Source of the DNA: Gallionella sp.
GTDB taxonomy: Bacteria; Pseudomonadota; Gammaproteobacteria; Burkholderiales; Gallionellaceae
Direction: 5' to 3'
Assembly (NCBI GenBank): GCA_023259035.1
Contig: JAHFRA010000027.1
Span: 1 to 35,131, forward strand
DNA length: 35,131 nt
Below are positions 19,185 to 27,529 of this stretch, piece after piece (the first letter of the stretch is position 1; each line of letters starts with the position of its first letter). A model generated the notes under the pieces. It was not told the origin of the DNA, ran no database searches, and saw nothing but the letters and a program-made list of their open reading frames with translations. A program made the position numbers and the translations under genes.

Positions 19185-19214
19185 TTGACTGTGACCACAA
19201 AACAAGTGGATACT
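19185..19214 (+). promoter_or_regulatory. Candidate sigma-70 promoter of the ferritin-like gene
   Basis: TTGACT at 19185-19190 and GATACT at 19209-19214 are 18 nt apart, about 64 nt before the start codon. The -35 matches five of six bases and the -10 four of six. Confidence 0.4.
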
Positions 19215-19277
19215 TTTTGTCGGGTGCAATTGAATTTCCTATCTTTATGGAACTACCTCTTTCCCTAGGAGAAGTTA

Positions 19278-19817
19278 ATGACTATTCAACTTGATTTTTC
19301 AACTTTTAATTTACAGGATGCACTCGATATGGCAGTGCTGATCGAAAAGGAAGCGGAAGATCGCTACCTTTTGTTTGCAGACCAAATCGGGCGCCGGTAT
19401 CCCGGTGATGCGGCGACTTTCTTTACCATGATGGCCCGAAATGAACAGCGTCACGGGGTTGAAATTTCAGAACGCAGGCGTTTGCTTTTTGGCGATGCTC
19501 CTTCACGCGTCACGACGAATATGATCGGGAGCGATATCGAAGCCCCGGCTCCTGGAAAAGCCATACGCTACATGTCCCCACGACACGCCCTTGAAGTCGC
19601 AATGGAGTCTGAAATTAAAGCTTACGAGTTTTATAACAGCATCTTGCCGGTCATTCGGGATGCCACAGTTCGAGAACTGATCAAGAGCCTTAGAGACGAA
19701 GAAGTAGAGCACCAGAAACTCTTGAACGAGCAGAAGGCGAAGTATGCCGATACGTTGGAATCAGATTTTGACCCGGAGATCGACGATCCCCACTTTTATC
19801 GTATACCAGAAAGTTGA
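19278..19817 (+). CDS. Ferritin-like/rubrerythrin-type diiron protein
   Basis: The 179-residue soluble protein starts at ATG 19278 with TAGGAGAAG 5 nt upstream. It has the two helical pairs of a ferritin-like diiron bundle: E23 with E56-x-x-H59 (ARNEQRH), and E112 with E142-x-x-H145 (DEEVEHQ). The layout matches the COG1633 and MbfA N-terminal type, which lacks the rubredoxin domain. Such proteins act in peroxide reduction or iron handling, and the exact reaction here is open. It is the only plus-strand gene of the segment between the tRNA repeats and has its own promoter candidate. Confidence 0.85.
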   Translation: MTIQLDFSTFNLQDALDMAVLIEKEAEDRYLLFADQIGRRYPGDAATFFTMMARNEQRHGVEISERRRLLFGDAPSRVTTNMIGSDIEAPAPGKAIRYMSPRHALEVAMESEIKAYEFYNSILPVIRDATVRELIKSLRDEEVEHQKLLNEQKAKYADTLESDFDPEIDDPHFYRIPES

Positions 19818-19976
19818 GTTATTTCTGTAACTCAGATGGTGGACAACCTTGTGCGGTGATCTGCCGTTCTATTCTGAGTCGATCTCAATCCCAAATCTTG
19901 GAGATGTCAGGAATCCTTTGTACAAGTCGGTCTAAGCAAAAAGTGAAGTATTGCACTGCAATCAATATTGAGAGCT

Positions 19977-20130
19977 ACGGACTATCCGTATAACGATCCC
20001 CGGCTTTCCCCAAAATGCAAAAAGGCCACCTCTCCGGGCAGCCAATGCGCATTCCAACTGCAAGAAATTACTCAAAAAATTCTTTGGTGGGCTGTGTGTG
20101 ATTCGAACACACGACCAACGGATTAAGAGT
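19977..20130. repeat. 154-bp direct repeat, tRNA-proximal copy
   Basis: This is the partner of 16743-16896, offset 3234 bp with no indels. It runs from downstream of the terminator into the anticodon loop of the intact tRNA-Lys. With the distal copy it bounds a segment carrying secreted proteins, repeats and a ferritin-like gene, but no integrase. Confidence 0.85.
20019..20043 (-). terminator. Intrinsic terminator of tRNA-Lys
   Basis: On the minus strand, GGCTGCC-CGGAGA-GGTGGCC forms a 7-bp stem (two G-T pairs) with a 6-nt loop and is followed by TTTTT. It lies about 40 nt after the CCA end of the tRNA. Confidence 0.75.
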
Positions 20131-20160
20131 CCGCTGCTCTACCAGCTGAGCTAACAACCC
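20085..20160 (-). tRNA. tRNA-Lys (anticodon CTT)
   Basis: This 76-nt gene has CCA encoded. The acceptor stem GGGTTGT pairs with ACAGCCC (one G-T). The D-loop region reads TAGCTCAGCTGGTAGAGCA. The anticodon arm GCGGA-CTCTTAA-TCCGT gives anticodon CTT, and the T-loop is GTTCGAATC. All arms fold. The 3' half is duplicated at 16851-16896. Confidence 0.93.
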
Positions 20161-20166
20161 AAACAG

Positions 20167-20194
20167 ATAATACTGAGGGGCGGATTCTAGGCAA
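20167..20194 (-). promoter_or_regulatory. Candidate promoter of tRNA-Lys
   Basis: The minus strand reads TTGCCT (20194-20189), a 16-nt spacer and TATTAT (20172-20167). Transcription would begin at or within 1-2 nt of the mature tRNA 5' end, so the leader would be minimal or absent. Confidence 0.45.
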
Positions 20195-20230
20195 CTTGGC
20201 CGGATTGGTCAATTTTTCGGGCAGGTTTTT

Positions 20231-20278
20231 TCTAACTTCGCATTGACACCCTCTTCTAACTTCGCATTGACACCCTCT
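20231..20278. repeat. 24-bp tandem duplication carrying a -35-like TTGACA
   Basis: Two exact copies of a unit starting TCTAACTTCGCATTGACACC lie side by side upstream of the binding-protein gene. Each copy contains a consensus TTGACA. After the second one, TTTATC at 18-nt spacing is a poor -10, so promoter activity is uncertain. Confidence 0.6.
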
Positions 20279-20388
20279 GTAAACAACTACTTTATCCTCG
20301 GGCTTGAGCCATTGAACCATGCAGAAGAAGTTGTGCGGTATCATTCGCCATTACCGCAGTGTCATCAAGGAAACTGTACGGTGAAAGA

Positions 20389-21663
20389 ATGAATAACCAG
20401 CCACACGGAAAGAAAATGCCCGTGCTAGTGCTAGTGCTAGTGCTAGTGCTAGTGCTAGTGCTAGTGCTAGTGCTAGTGCTAGTGCTAGTGCTAGTGCTAG
20501 TGCTGCGCGACCGTGCCAAGCCGAACATAAAAATCGGTGTGTTGCATTCGCTCAGCGGCACGATGGCGCTCAATGAAACGCCGCTGGTGGATGCGGTGCG
20601 GCTGGCGGTAGAAGAAGCAAACATGTCCGGCGGGATGAACGGCCAGCAGATCGACATGATTGTGGCCGACTGCCGTTCGGATGCCGCGTATTGCGCGCAG
20701 CAGGCGGAGCAACTCATCACTCGGGACGGTGTTCAGGCGCTGTTCGGCTGCTGGACATCCGACTGCCGCAAGTCAGTCAAAACCGTCGTCGAGAAGCATC
20801 ATCATCTGCTGTTCTATCCGCTGCAATACGAAGGGCTGGAGCAATCGCCCGACATCATCTACACCGGCGCGGCACCCAACCAGCAAATCATTCCGATGGT
20901 GTTATGGGCGTTGCAGCATAAGGGCAAGCGTTTTTACCTGATCGGTTCTGATAATATTTTTCCGCGCACCGCGAATCTGATGGCCAGGGACGTGCTGCTC
21001 GCGCAAGGCGCGCAGTTGCTGGGCGAGCAATACTTGCCGCTGGGGGCAAGCGATATGGCGGCAGTCGCGAGGGAAATCGCCGTATTGCATCCCGACTTTG
21101 TGTTGAACACGCTGAACGGCGACAGCAATCTGCACTTTTTCCGCGCGCTGCATGAAGCGGGCATCGGCGCGGAAAAAATACCGGTGTTTTCCACCAGTAT
21201 CGCAGAGGTCGGATTGGCGGCAATGGGTGCTGATTTGACGGCGGGGCATTACGCCGCGTGGAATTATTTCCAGAGCCTGGATAACGCCGAGAACAAGGCT
21301 TTTGTTGAGCGCTTCAAGCAACGCTTCGGCAGGAATCGCGTGCTGGATGATCCGATGGAGGCAGCCTATGTCGGAGTAAAACTCTGGGTAAACACCGTTC
21401 GCAGCCTGGATACAACGGATTTAAAACAGGTAAAAACCATTCTTGCGCAGCAAACCCTGCTTGCTCCAGAGGGAATCGTCGCGGTTGATTACGAGACCGG
21501 CCATCTGTGGAAAACGCCGCTTATAGGCAAGGCGCGCCCTGACGGGCAGTTTGACGTTGTCTGGAAATCCCCGCAGCCGGTTCATCCCGCGCCATTTCCG
21601 TTCTATCGCAGCCGGGTGGAATGGATTGCCGTGCAGCAAACGTTGCCGGGAGTGCGGCGATGA
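20389..21663 (+). CDS. Membrane-anchored urea/amide-type periplasmic binding protein
   Basis: This 424-residue Peripla_BP_5/UrtA-AmiC-like protein opens with NIKIGVLHSLSGTMALNETP after the anchor, followed by VRLAVEEANMSGGMNGQQID, LFGCWTSDCRKSV and HLLFYPLQYEGLEQS, a pattern of urea and short-chain amide binding proteins. The start ATG 20389 follows GAAAGA. The N-terminus is KK, then (VL)14, then RDR with no cleavage site, so it is probably an uncleaved anchor facing the periplasm. The stop overlaps the next gene's start (ATGA), so translation is coupled to the GGDEF/EAL sensor. No transporter genes are nearby; a signalling receptor role is likely. The ligand is inferred only from family resemblance. 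Confidence 0.8.
   Translation: MNNQPHGKKMPVLVLVLVLVLVLVLVLVLVLVLVLVLVLRDRAKPNIKIGVLHSLSGTMALNETPLVDAVRLAVEEANMSGGMNGQQIDMIVADCRSDAAYCAQQAEQLITRDGVQALFGCWTSDCRKSVKTVVEKHHHLLFYPLQYEGLEQSPDIIYTGAAPNQQIIPMVLWALQHKGKRFYLIGSDNIFPRTANLMARDVLLAQGAQLLGEQYLPLGASDMAAVAREIAVLHPDFVLNTLNGDSNLHFFRALHEAGIGAEKIPVFSTSIAEVGLAAMGADLTAGHYAAWNYFQSLDNAENKAFVERFKQRFGRNRVLDDPMEAAYVGVKLWVNTVRSLDTTDLKQVKTILAQQTLLAPEGIVAVDYETGHLWKTPLIGKARPDGQFDVVWKSPQPVHPAPFPFYRSRVEWIAVQQTLPGVRR
20422..20505 (+). repeat. Hexanucleotide microsatellite (GTGCTA)14
   Basis: Fourteen tandem 6-bp units (the last is GTGCTG) are translated as (Val-Leu)14, the complete hydrophobic core of the anchor. Unit gain or loss keeps the frame but changes the helix length by two residues. 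No other microsatellite of this purity is seen in the window. Confidence 0.97.
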
Positions 21664-24600
21664 ACCGGGATTTTGCGATGATCGGCAACTCGCTCACCTG
21701 GCGCTTTGTGCTTTGGTTCATCGTGGTCACGCTGCTGCCGCTGGCCTTGTTCGGCTATCTGAGCTTGCGGCAAAGCGAAGCCGCGTTGCAGAACGAAGTG
21801 CAGAACAGGCTCACGCGCCTGGCCGACAAAAAAACACTGGAAATCAAAACCTATTTATTTGAGCGGGAACAGAATGCCAGGTTGTTGGCGCGCGGCAAGC
21901 TGGTGGAGGAAGCCATGTCCGGTTTGTCGGTTGCTTACTCGCGCCATGAGCCTGATTCGGCGGAATATAACAGGGTGGCAAAACAATTCGACAATTATTT
22001 CAAAGTTTACATCGACGAGAACTTGCTGTTCTATGACGTTTTCCTGATTACGCCGCAGGGCGAGATCATCTATACCCAGCAGCATGAACCGGATTTCGCC
22101 ACTAACCTGCTCAACGGCCCCTATCGCGATTCGCTGTTAGCACAAGTATTCCGCGAGTCGCGCATGACGCTGGAAAGCAGTATTTCCGATTTTGCGTTTT
22201 ATGCGCCTTCCAGCGCGCCTGCCGCATTCGTTTCCGCGCCGATTATCCGTGATGGCGCATTGAAAGGGGTGCTCGCGTTCCAGCTAAATACCGAACGCAT
22301 CTATCAGGTAGCGAAAGATTCCATCGGGCTGGGTTTAACCGGGGAGACGGCACTCGCCAAGCTGATCGATTCCGAACAGGCCATTTTTGTTGCGCCGCTC
22401 GATAGCGATCCGCAGGCGGCCTTCAGGCGCAGGATAGACCTCAAGACAACGGCCATCCCGATGCGCAATGCCTTGCTGGGAGAGCGCGGCATCGGAATGG
22501 AGGTCGACTACAGGGGTAAACAGGTGGTCGCCGCGTGGCGTTACCTGCCGGAATTGCAATGGGGAATGGTAGTCAAGATGGATGCGGATGAGGTTTTTGC
22601 GCCCCTTTACCGACAACAGGAAATTCTTCTGGAAGCATTGCTGGCATTGGTGCTGTTTGCCGGAGCCGTGGCATTCTATTTTGGCCGGCGGCTGGTCGTG
22701 CCACTCAAGAGCTTTGCCTCCACTGCTGACGAGATTGCCAAAGGCGACCTGGGCAAACGCGTCGATGAAACCCGTGCGGATGAAATCGGCGCGCTGGGGC
22801 GCGCATTCAACCGCATGACCGGGAACCTGCAAGCGCTGTACCGCACGCTGGAAGACCGCGTCGAGGAGCGCACCCGCGAATTGAATGTGAGCAACGAGCA
22901 ATTGCAGGAAGAAATTCACGAACGCGAACATACGGAAGCGGCGCTGCGCGATAGCCAGGAACACTTGGTGAATGCAGTTCTGGAGTTGCAGCACAATCAG
23001 GATTTGCTCAATGAAGCGCAGCGGTTGGGGCAATTGGGTAGCTGGGAACTGGATCTGTTGAGCGACGAGTTGCGCTGGTCGGATGAAATCTATCGGATAT
23101 TTGAACTTGACCAGGCGCTGTTCTCGCCATCCTATGAAAAATTCCTGAGCGTGATCCATCCGGATGACCGAGGCAAGCTGGATCAGGCCCATATGCAGTC
23201 GGTTGAGGATCGCCGGCCTTATGACATCGAGTATCGGTTGTTGCTTGCGGATGGCCGTATCAAGTGGGTGCGCGAGCATTGCACCAGTGAATTTGACGCA
23301 TCCGGGAAGCCGCTGCGCTCGGTGGGGGCTGTGCAAGACATCACCGAGCAACATCTTGCGGATGAGGCATTGCGTATCGCGGCGGCAACCTTCGAGACCC
23401 ATGAAGCCATCGTGATTACCGATGCCAATGCGAATATCATCCGCGTCAACCAGGCGTTTCAGGACATCACCGGTTATAGCTCGGAAGAAGTACTGGGCAA
23501 AAATCCGCGCATCCTCAGTTCAGGCCGTGAGGACAAAGCCTTTTATGCGGCAATGTGGCAGCAGTTGCTGAATACCGGTTCGTGGTCTGGTGAGATGTGG
23601 GACAGGCGCAAGGGGGGGCAGGTTTATCCGAAATGGCTGACCATCACCGCCGTAAAAGATGAACAGGGAAATACGACCGAATATGTCGCCATTTTCAGCG
23701 ACATCACCATGCGCAAACAGGCCGAGGAGGAAATACGCAACCTGGCGTTCTATGACGCATTGACCAAGCTGCCCAACCGGCGCTTGCTGCTGGACCGTTT
23801 TCGCCTGGCGCTTTCGGTGGCGGCGCGCAGCCATCATTATGGCGCGGTGCTGTTCATTGATATGGACAGGTTCAAGACGCTTAACGATACGCTGGGCCAC
23901 GATTACGGCGACTTGTTGCTGATCGAGGTGGCCGGGCGCATCCAGTCCTGTGTGCGTGAAGTGGATACCGTGGCGCGGTTGGGCGGCGATGAATTCGTGG
24001 TGTTGCTGGAAGAGGTCGATACGAACGCGGAACAAGCTTCGCAAAAAGTTGCGCTGATAGCCGAGAAGATCCGTGCCGCATTAGCCGTTCCTTACCAGCT
24101 CAAGGGTCAAGAGCATCACAGCTCTCCGAGCATCGGCGTGAGCCTGTATCGCGGCAATGCAGAATCGGTGGATGCCTTGCTCAAATACGCCGATATGGCG
24201 ATGTATGAGGCGAAAGAGTCGGGACGCAACGCGGTGCGTTTCTTTGACCCCGCCATGCAGTTGGCGGTGGAAACGCACGCAGCCATTGATGCAGATTTGC
24301 GCCATGCCGTTCCCGATAAACAACTGCGCCTGTATTACCAGATTCAACTGGACAACGATCATCGTCCACTGGGTGCGGAGGCGCTGGTGCGTTGGATACA
24401 TCCGAAACGCGGCATGGTTTCACCGGCGCAATTTATTCCCATCGCCGAAGAAAGTTCGCTGATTCTGGATATCGGACATTGGGTGCTGGAAACGGCCTGC
24501 CGGCAACTTGCGCTATGGGGCAAGCGCGAGCAAACGCGATATCTGGTTCTTGCTGTCAATGTTAGCGGGCAACAGTTCAGGAAGCATGACTTTGTGGAGA

Positions 24601-25040
24601 ATGTAGCCGCAGTCGTTCGTGCTCATCAAGTTAATCCGGCGCTCCTGAAACTGGAATTGACCGAGAGCGTGGTGTTGACCGATGTCGCTGATGTTGTGGC
24701 CAAGATGCACGCGCTGAAAGCACTCGGCATCAAGTTATCCATGGACGATTTCGGCACCGGCTATTCATCGTTGTCCTATTTGAAGCAACTGCCGCTCGAT
24801 CAAATCAAGATCGACCAGAGCTTCGTGCGTGATATTGCAACCGACCTCAATGATGCCGTGATGGTGAAGACTATCATTGACCTGGCGCAGAATTTCCGCC
24901 TGAACGTGATTGCCGAAGGCGTGGAGACCGAGGCGCAACTGGATTTCCTGAAGCAAAATGGCTGCATGGCGTATCAGGGCTATCTGTTCAGCAAGCCGGT
25001 GCCAATCGAGGAATTTGAAGCGTTGCTGTGCAGGCTGTAG
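21660..25040 (+). CDS. Sensor protein with Cache-like, HAMP, PAS, PAS, GGDEF and EAL domains
   Basis: This 1126-residue inner-membrane protein is built to make or break c-di-GMP. A TM helix (FVLWFIVVTLLPLALFGYL) is followed by a periplasmic Cache-like region (about 35-315), a second TM at about 320-345, HAMP, a coiled-coil, two PAS domains (about 450-690), GGDEF (motif near residue 774) and EAL (near 907). GGDEF is intact with an upstream RxxD inhibitory site (REVD), and EAL, DDFGTG and AEGVE are intact, so both activities are possible. ATG 21660 overlaps the binding-protein stop. The receptor protein probably feeds its periplasmic domain. The net activity cannot be told from sequence. Confidence 0.93.
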   Translation: MNRDFAMIGNSLTWRFVLWFIVVTLLPLALFGYLSLRQSEAALQNEVQNRLTRLADKKTLEIKTYLFEREQNARLLARGKLVEEAMSGLSVAYSRHEPDSAEYNRVAKQFDNYFKVYIDENLLFYDVFLITPQGEIIYTQQHEPDFATNLLNGPYRDSLLAQVFRESRMTLESSISDFAFYAPSSAPAAFVSAPIIRDGALKGVLAFQLNTERIYQVAKDSIGLGLTGETALAKLIDSEQAIFVAPLDSDPQAAFRRRIDLKTTAIPMRNALLGERGIGMEVDYRGKQVVAAWRYLPELQWGMVVKMDADEVFAPLYRQQEILLEALLALVLFAGAVAFYFGRRLVVPLKSFASTADEIAKGDLGKRVDETRADEIGALGRAFNRMTGNLQALYRTLEDRVEERTRELNVSNEQLQEEIHEREHTEAALRDSQEHLVNAVLELQHNQDLLNEAQRLGQLGSWELDLLSDELRWSDEIYRIFELDQALFSPSYEKFLSVIHPDDRGKLDQAHMQSVEDRRPYDIEYRLLLADGRIKWVREHCTSEFDASGKPLRSVGAVQDITEQHLADEALRIAAATFETHEAIVITDANANIIRVNQAFQDITGYSSEEVLGKNPRILSSGREDKAFYAAMWQQLLNTGSWSGEMWDRRKGGQVYPKWLTITAVKDEQGNTTEYVAIFSDITMRKQAEEEIRNLAFYDALTKLPNRRLLLDRFRLALSVAARSHHYGAVLFIDMDRFKTLNDTLGHDYGDLLLIEVAGRIQSCVREVDTVARLGGDEFVVLLEEVDTNAEQASQKVALIAEKIRAALAVPYQLKGQEHHSSPSIGVSLYRGNAESVDALLKYADMAMYEAKESGRNAVRFFDPAMQLAVETHAAIDADLRHAVPDKQLRLYYQIQLDNDHRPLGAEALVRWIHPKRGMVSPAQFIPIAEESSLILDIGHWVLETACRQLALWGKREQTRYLVLAVNVSGQQFRKHDFVENVAAVVRAHQVNPALLKLELTESVVLTDVADVVAKMHALKALGIKLSMDDFGTGYSSLSYLKQLPLDQIKIDQSFVRDIATDLNDAVMVKTIIDLAQNFRLNVIAEGVETEAQLDFLKQNGCMAYQGYLFSKPVPIEEFEALLCRL

Positions 25041-25091
25041 AAACGCGGGGTTGACGCCGCCGTGCCTTTGCGGATGGATACCGCTGCACGC

Positions 25092-26330
25092 CTATATCTT
25101 GCCATTGTCCTGGTCATGCCCATGACGCTTGTACAACGCGGTCATGATGCCGGACAGCAACAAGCCAAAAACAAGAATGATCAGGTAGATGCTGAGTTCC
25201 AGTCTTTGCATCATGGCATACAGTCCCAGCATGGCGAAGATGCTCAGGTTTTCGTTGAAATTCTGCACCGCGATGGAGCTTCCTGCACCCATTAGCAGGT
25301 GGCCGCGATGTTGCAGCAGCGCGTTCATCGGCACCACGAAGTAGCCGCCCATCGCGCCGATCGCAATCAGCAGCAGAATCGCCAATGTGCTGTTGGTGAC
25401 GGGTATCATCAGCAGCACGGCAATGCCCATTGCGATGCCTACCGGCAGCACTTTTACCGAGTGTTCCAGTTTGACGAACTTCGCCGCCAGCACTGCGCCA
25501 ATGGCGATACCGATGGCGACCCATGCGGTGAGCTTGGCTGCCGCACTCATGTCGTAATGCAAGGCGACGGCCGCCCAGCCGAGCACCAGCAGGCGTAGCG
25601 TGGCTCCCGCACCCCAGAACAATGTGGTGACCGCAAGAGAAACCTGGCCGAGCGGGTCCTTCCACAACAGCTTGAAGCAGTGCCAGAACTCGCTGAGCAG
25701 AAATGCAGGGTTGCGGCCAAGCGGCCTGTGGTCTATCGCCACACGCGGAATGTAAAGATTAAATATGGCCGCGGCAAGGTAGATCACCACGATGATGGCA
25801 ATCGCCAGTTCCGCTGCAGTATCGATACCGGTGTTTATTAGCGGCACATTCCATAATTGCAGCAGCGGATCGGCGATACTCGGGCTGATGAGTATGCCGC
25901 CCACCAGCGCGCCGAGCACGATGGCGGCAACCGTCAGCCCTTCCATCCAGCTATTCGCCAACACCAATTTGTCCGGGGGCAGATACTCCGTGAGAATGCC
26001 GTATTTGGCTGGCGAGTAGGCTGCCGCACCCAGACCCACCAAGCCGTAGGCAAGCAGCGGATTGATGCCGGCCAGCATGGCGATACAACCGGCGATCTTG
26101 ATGTTGTTGCTGACGAACATCACGCGCCCTTTGGGCAGCGAATCGGCGAATGCGCCAACGAAAGGAGCCAGTACGATGTAAGAGAAGATAAATGCCTCTT
26201 GCAGTATCGGCGTGTGCCAGACGGGCGCGTGCAGGTCTCTCAATAGAGCTATGGCGGCAAACAGCAGGGCATTGTCTGCAAGCGCGGATAGAAATTGCGC
26301 CGCGAGGATGATGTAAAAGCCGAGATTCAT
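25092..26330 (-). CDS. lplT: Lysophospholipid transporter LplT
   Basis: This 412-residue major facilitator protein of the inner membrane flips lysophospholipids inward for re-acylation. The N-terminus (FLSALADNALLFAAIALL) and the block AAAYSPAKYGILTEYLP, with NSWMEGLTV after it, are characteristic of LplT. About twelve hydrophobic helices can be counted. In many Proteobacteria it is fused or adjacent to acyltransferase aas, which is not seen here. It is convergent with the sensor gene (51-bp gap) and divergent from alr. Confidence 0.88.
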   Translation of the reverse strand: MNLGFYIILAAQFLSALADNALLFAAIALLRDLHAPVWHTPILQEAFIFSYIVLAPFVGAFADSLPKGRVMFVSNNIKIAGCIAMLAGINPLLAYGLVGLGAAAYSPAKYGILTEYLPPDKLVLANSWMEGLTVAAIVLGALVGGILISPSIADPLLQLWNVPLINTGIDTAAELAIAIIVVIYLAAAIFNLYIPRVAIDHRPLGRNPAFLLSEFWHCFKLLWKDPLGQVSLAVTTLFWGAGATLRLLVLGWAAVALHYDMSAAAKLTAWVAIGIAIGAVLAAKFVKLEHSVKVLPVGIAMGIAVLLMIPVTNSTLAILLLIAIGAMGGYFVVPMNALLQHRGHLLMGAGSSIAVQNFNENLSIFAMLGLYAMMQRLELSIYLIILVFGLLLSGIMTALYKRHGHDQDNGKI

Positions 26331-26428
26331 ACAGCAGAGATTGTTTTTAACAGATCGATTTATATCACGAAAGCATAGCCCCTGCTATTATTCGCGTCTG
26401 CTAAAAATCTTGCGACAAGCCGGTTTTA

Positions 26429-27508
26429 ATGTCACGCCCCATACAAGCACATCTTAATTTGAGCGCGCTGGAAAACAATCTCCAGGTGGCGCGCCGCGCC
26501 GCGCCGTCCGCGCGCATCATGGCAGTCATCAAGGCGGACGGCTATGGCCATGGCTTGCTGCGCGTTGCCGGGGCGCTGTCTGCGGCAGACGGTTTTGCAC
26601 TGCTGGAAATCCAGGATGCGCTGCTGCTGCGCGAAGCAGGTTTTCGCCAGGTCATCCTGCTGCTGGAAGGGTTTTTCAGTGCGGAAGATTTGGCGCTGGT
26701 TGCCGAGTACGATTTGACCTGCGTGATTCACAGCGCATGGCAGATTGCTTTGCTGGACGCTTACCCGAAGCGCGGAAAGCCGAGAAGCGGAAAACTCGAT
26801 ATCTGGCTCAAGGTCAACACGGGCATGAACCGTTTGGGCTTCGTTCCGGATGAAGTGGCGCAAGTGATGGAGCAATTGCGCCGTCATAGCGCGGTGCGTG
26901 ACATTGTTCTGATGACACATTTTGCCAATGCCGATGAGGCGCGCGGAGTAGGCAGTCAAATGGCTTTGTTCAATGACATTGCCGCGCCATACAATCTGGC
27001 GCGCAGCCTGGCGAATTCCGCCGCGTTGTTGCGCTATCCCGAAACACACGGCGACTGGGTGCGTCCCGGCCTGATGCTGTACGGCGCATCGCCCTTCGCC
27101 GACATCAGCGCGCAACAGCTCGAATTGAAACCGGCGATGACCCTGAGCAGCCGCATCATCGCCACACAGGAATTGCACGCCGGAGATGAGGTCGGTTACG
27201 GCGCGCTGTTCCGCGCCGAACATGCGATGCGCATCGGCATCGTCGCCTGCGGCTATGCCGATGGCTATCCGCGCCACGCGCCGAATGGCACGCCGGTACT
27301 GGTGGACGGCCAGCTCACGCAAACGCTGGGGCGTGTTTCGATGGACATGCTGTATGCGGATTTGAGCAAGCTGCCGCAGTCTGGCGTCGGGAGTTTCGTC
27401 ACGCTATGGGGAGAGGGTTTGCCGATCGAGGAGGTGGCGCGAGCGGCGGGAACGGCCAGTTATGAATTGATGTGCGCGCTGACCGCGCGCGTGCCGGTTG
27501 TGGTTTGA
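26429..27508 (+). CDS. alr: Alanine racemase
   Basis: This PLP enzyme interconverts L- and D-alanine for peptidoglycan. It has 359 residues, the usual size. The PLP lysine lies in AVIKADGYGHG (near residue 34), the second catalytic Tyr in VGYGALF (about 255), and the C-terminal domain has the typical VSMDMLYADLS. It starts at ATG 26429 and is divergent from lplT. mtnP follows after 21 bp in the same direction, so it may be co-transcribed with the methylthioadenosine salvage genes. The alr/lplT neighbourhood is seen in other betaproteobacteria as I recall. Confidence 0.96.
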   Translation: MSRPIQAHLNLSALENNLQVARRAAPSARIMAVIKADGYGHGLLRVAGALSAADGFALLEIQDALLLREAGFRQVILLLEGFFSAEDLALVAEYDLTCVIHSAWQIALLDAYPKRGKPRSGKLDIWLKVNTGMNRLGFVPDEVAQVMEQLRRHSAVRDIVLMTHFANADEARGVGSQMALFNDIAAPYNLARSLANSAALLRYPETHGDWVRPGLMLYGASPFADISAQQLELKPAMTLSSRIIATQELHAGDEVGYGALFRAEHAMRIGIVACGYADGYPRHAPNGTPVLVDGQLTQTLGRVSMDMLYADLSKLPQSGVGSFVTLWGEGLPIEEVARAAGTASYELMCALTARVPVVV

Positions 27509-27529
27509 GATAACGGAGGAAATAAAATT

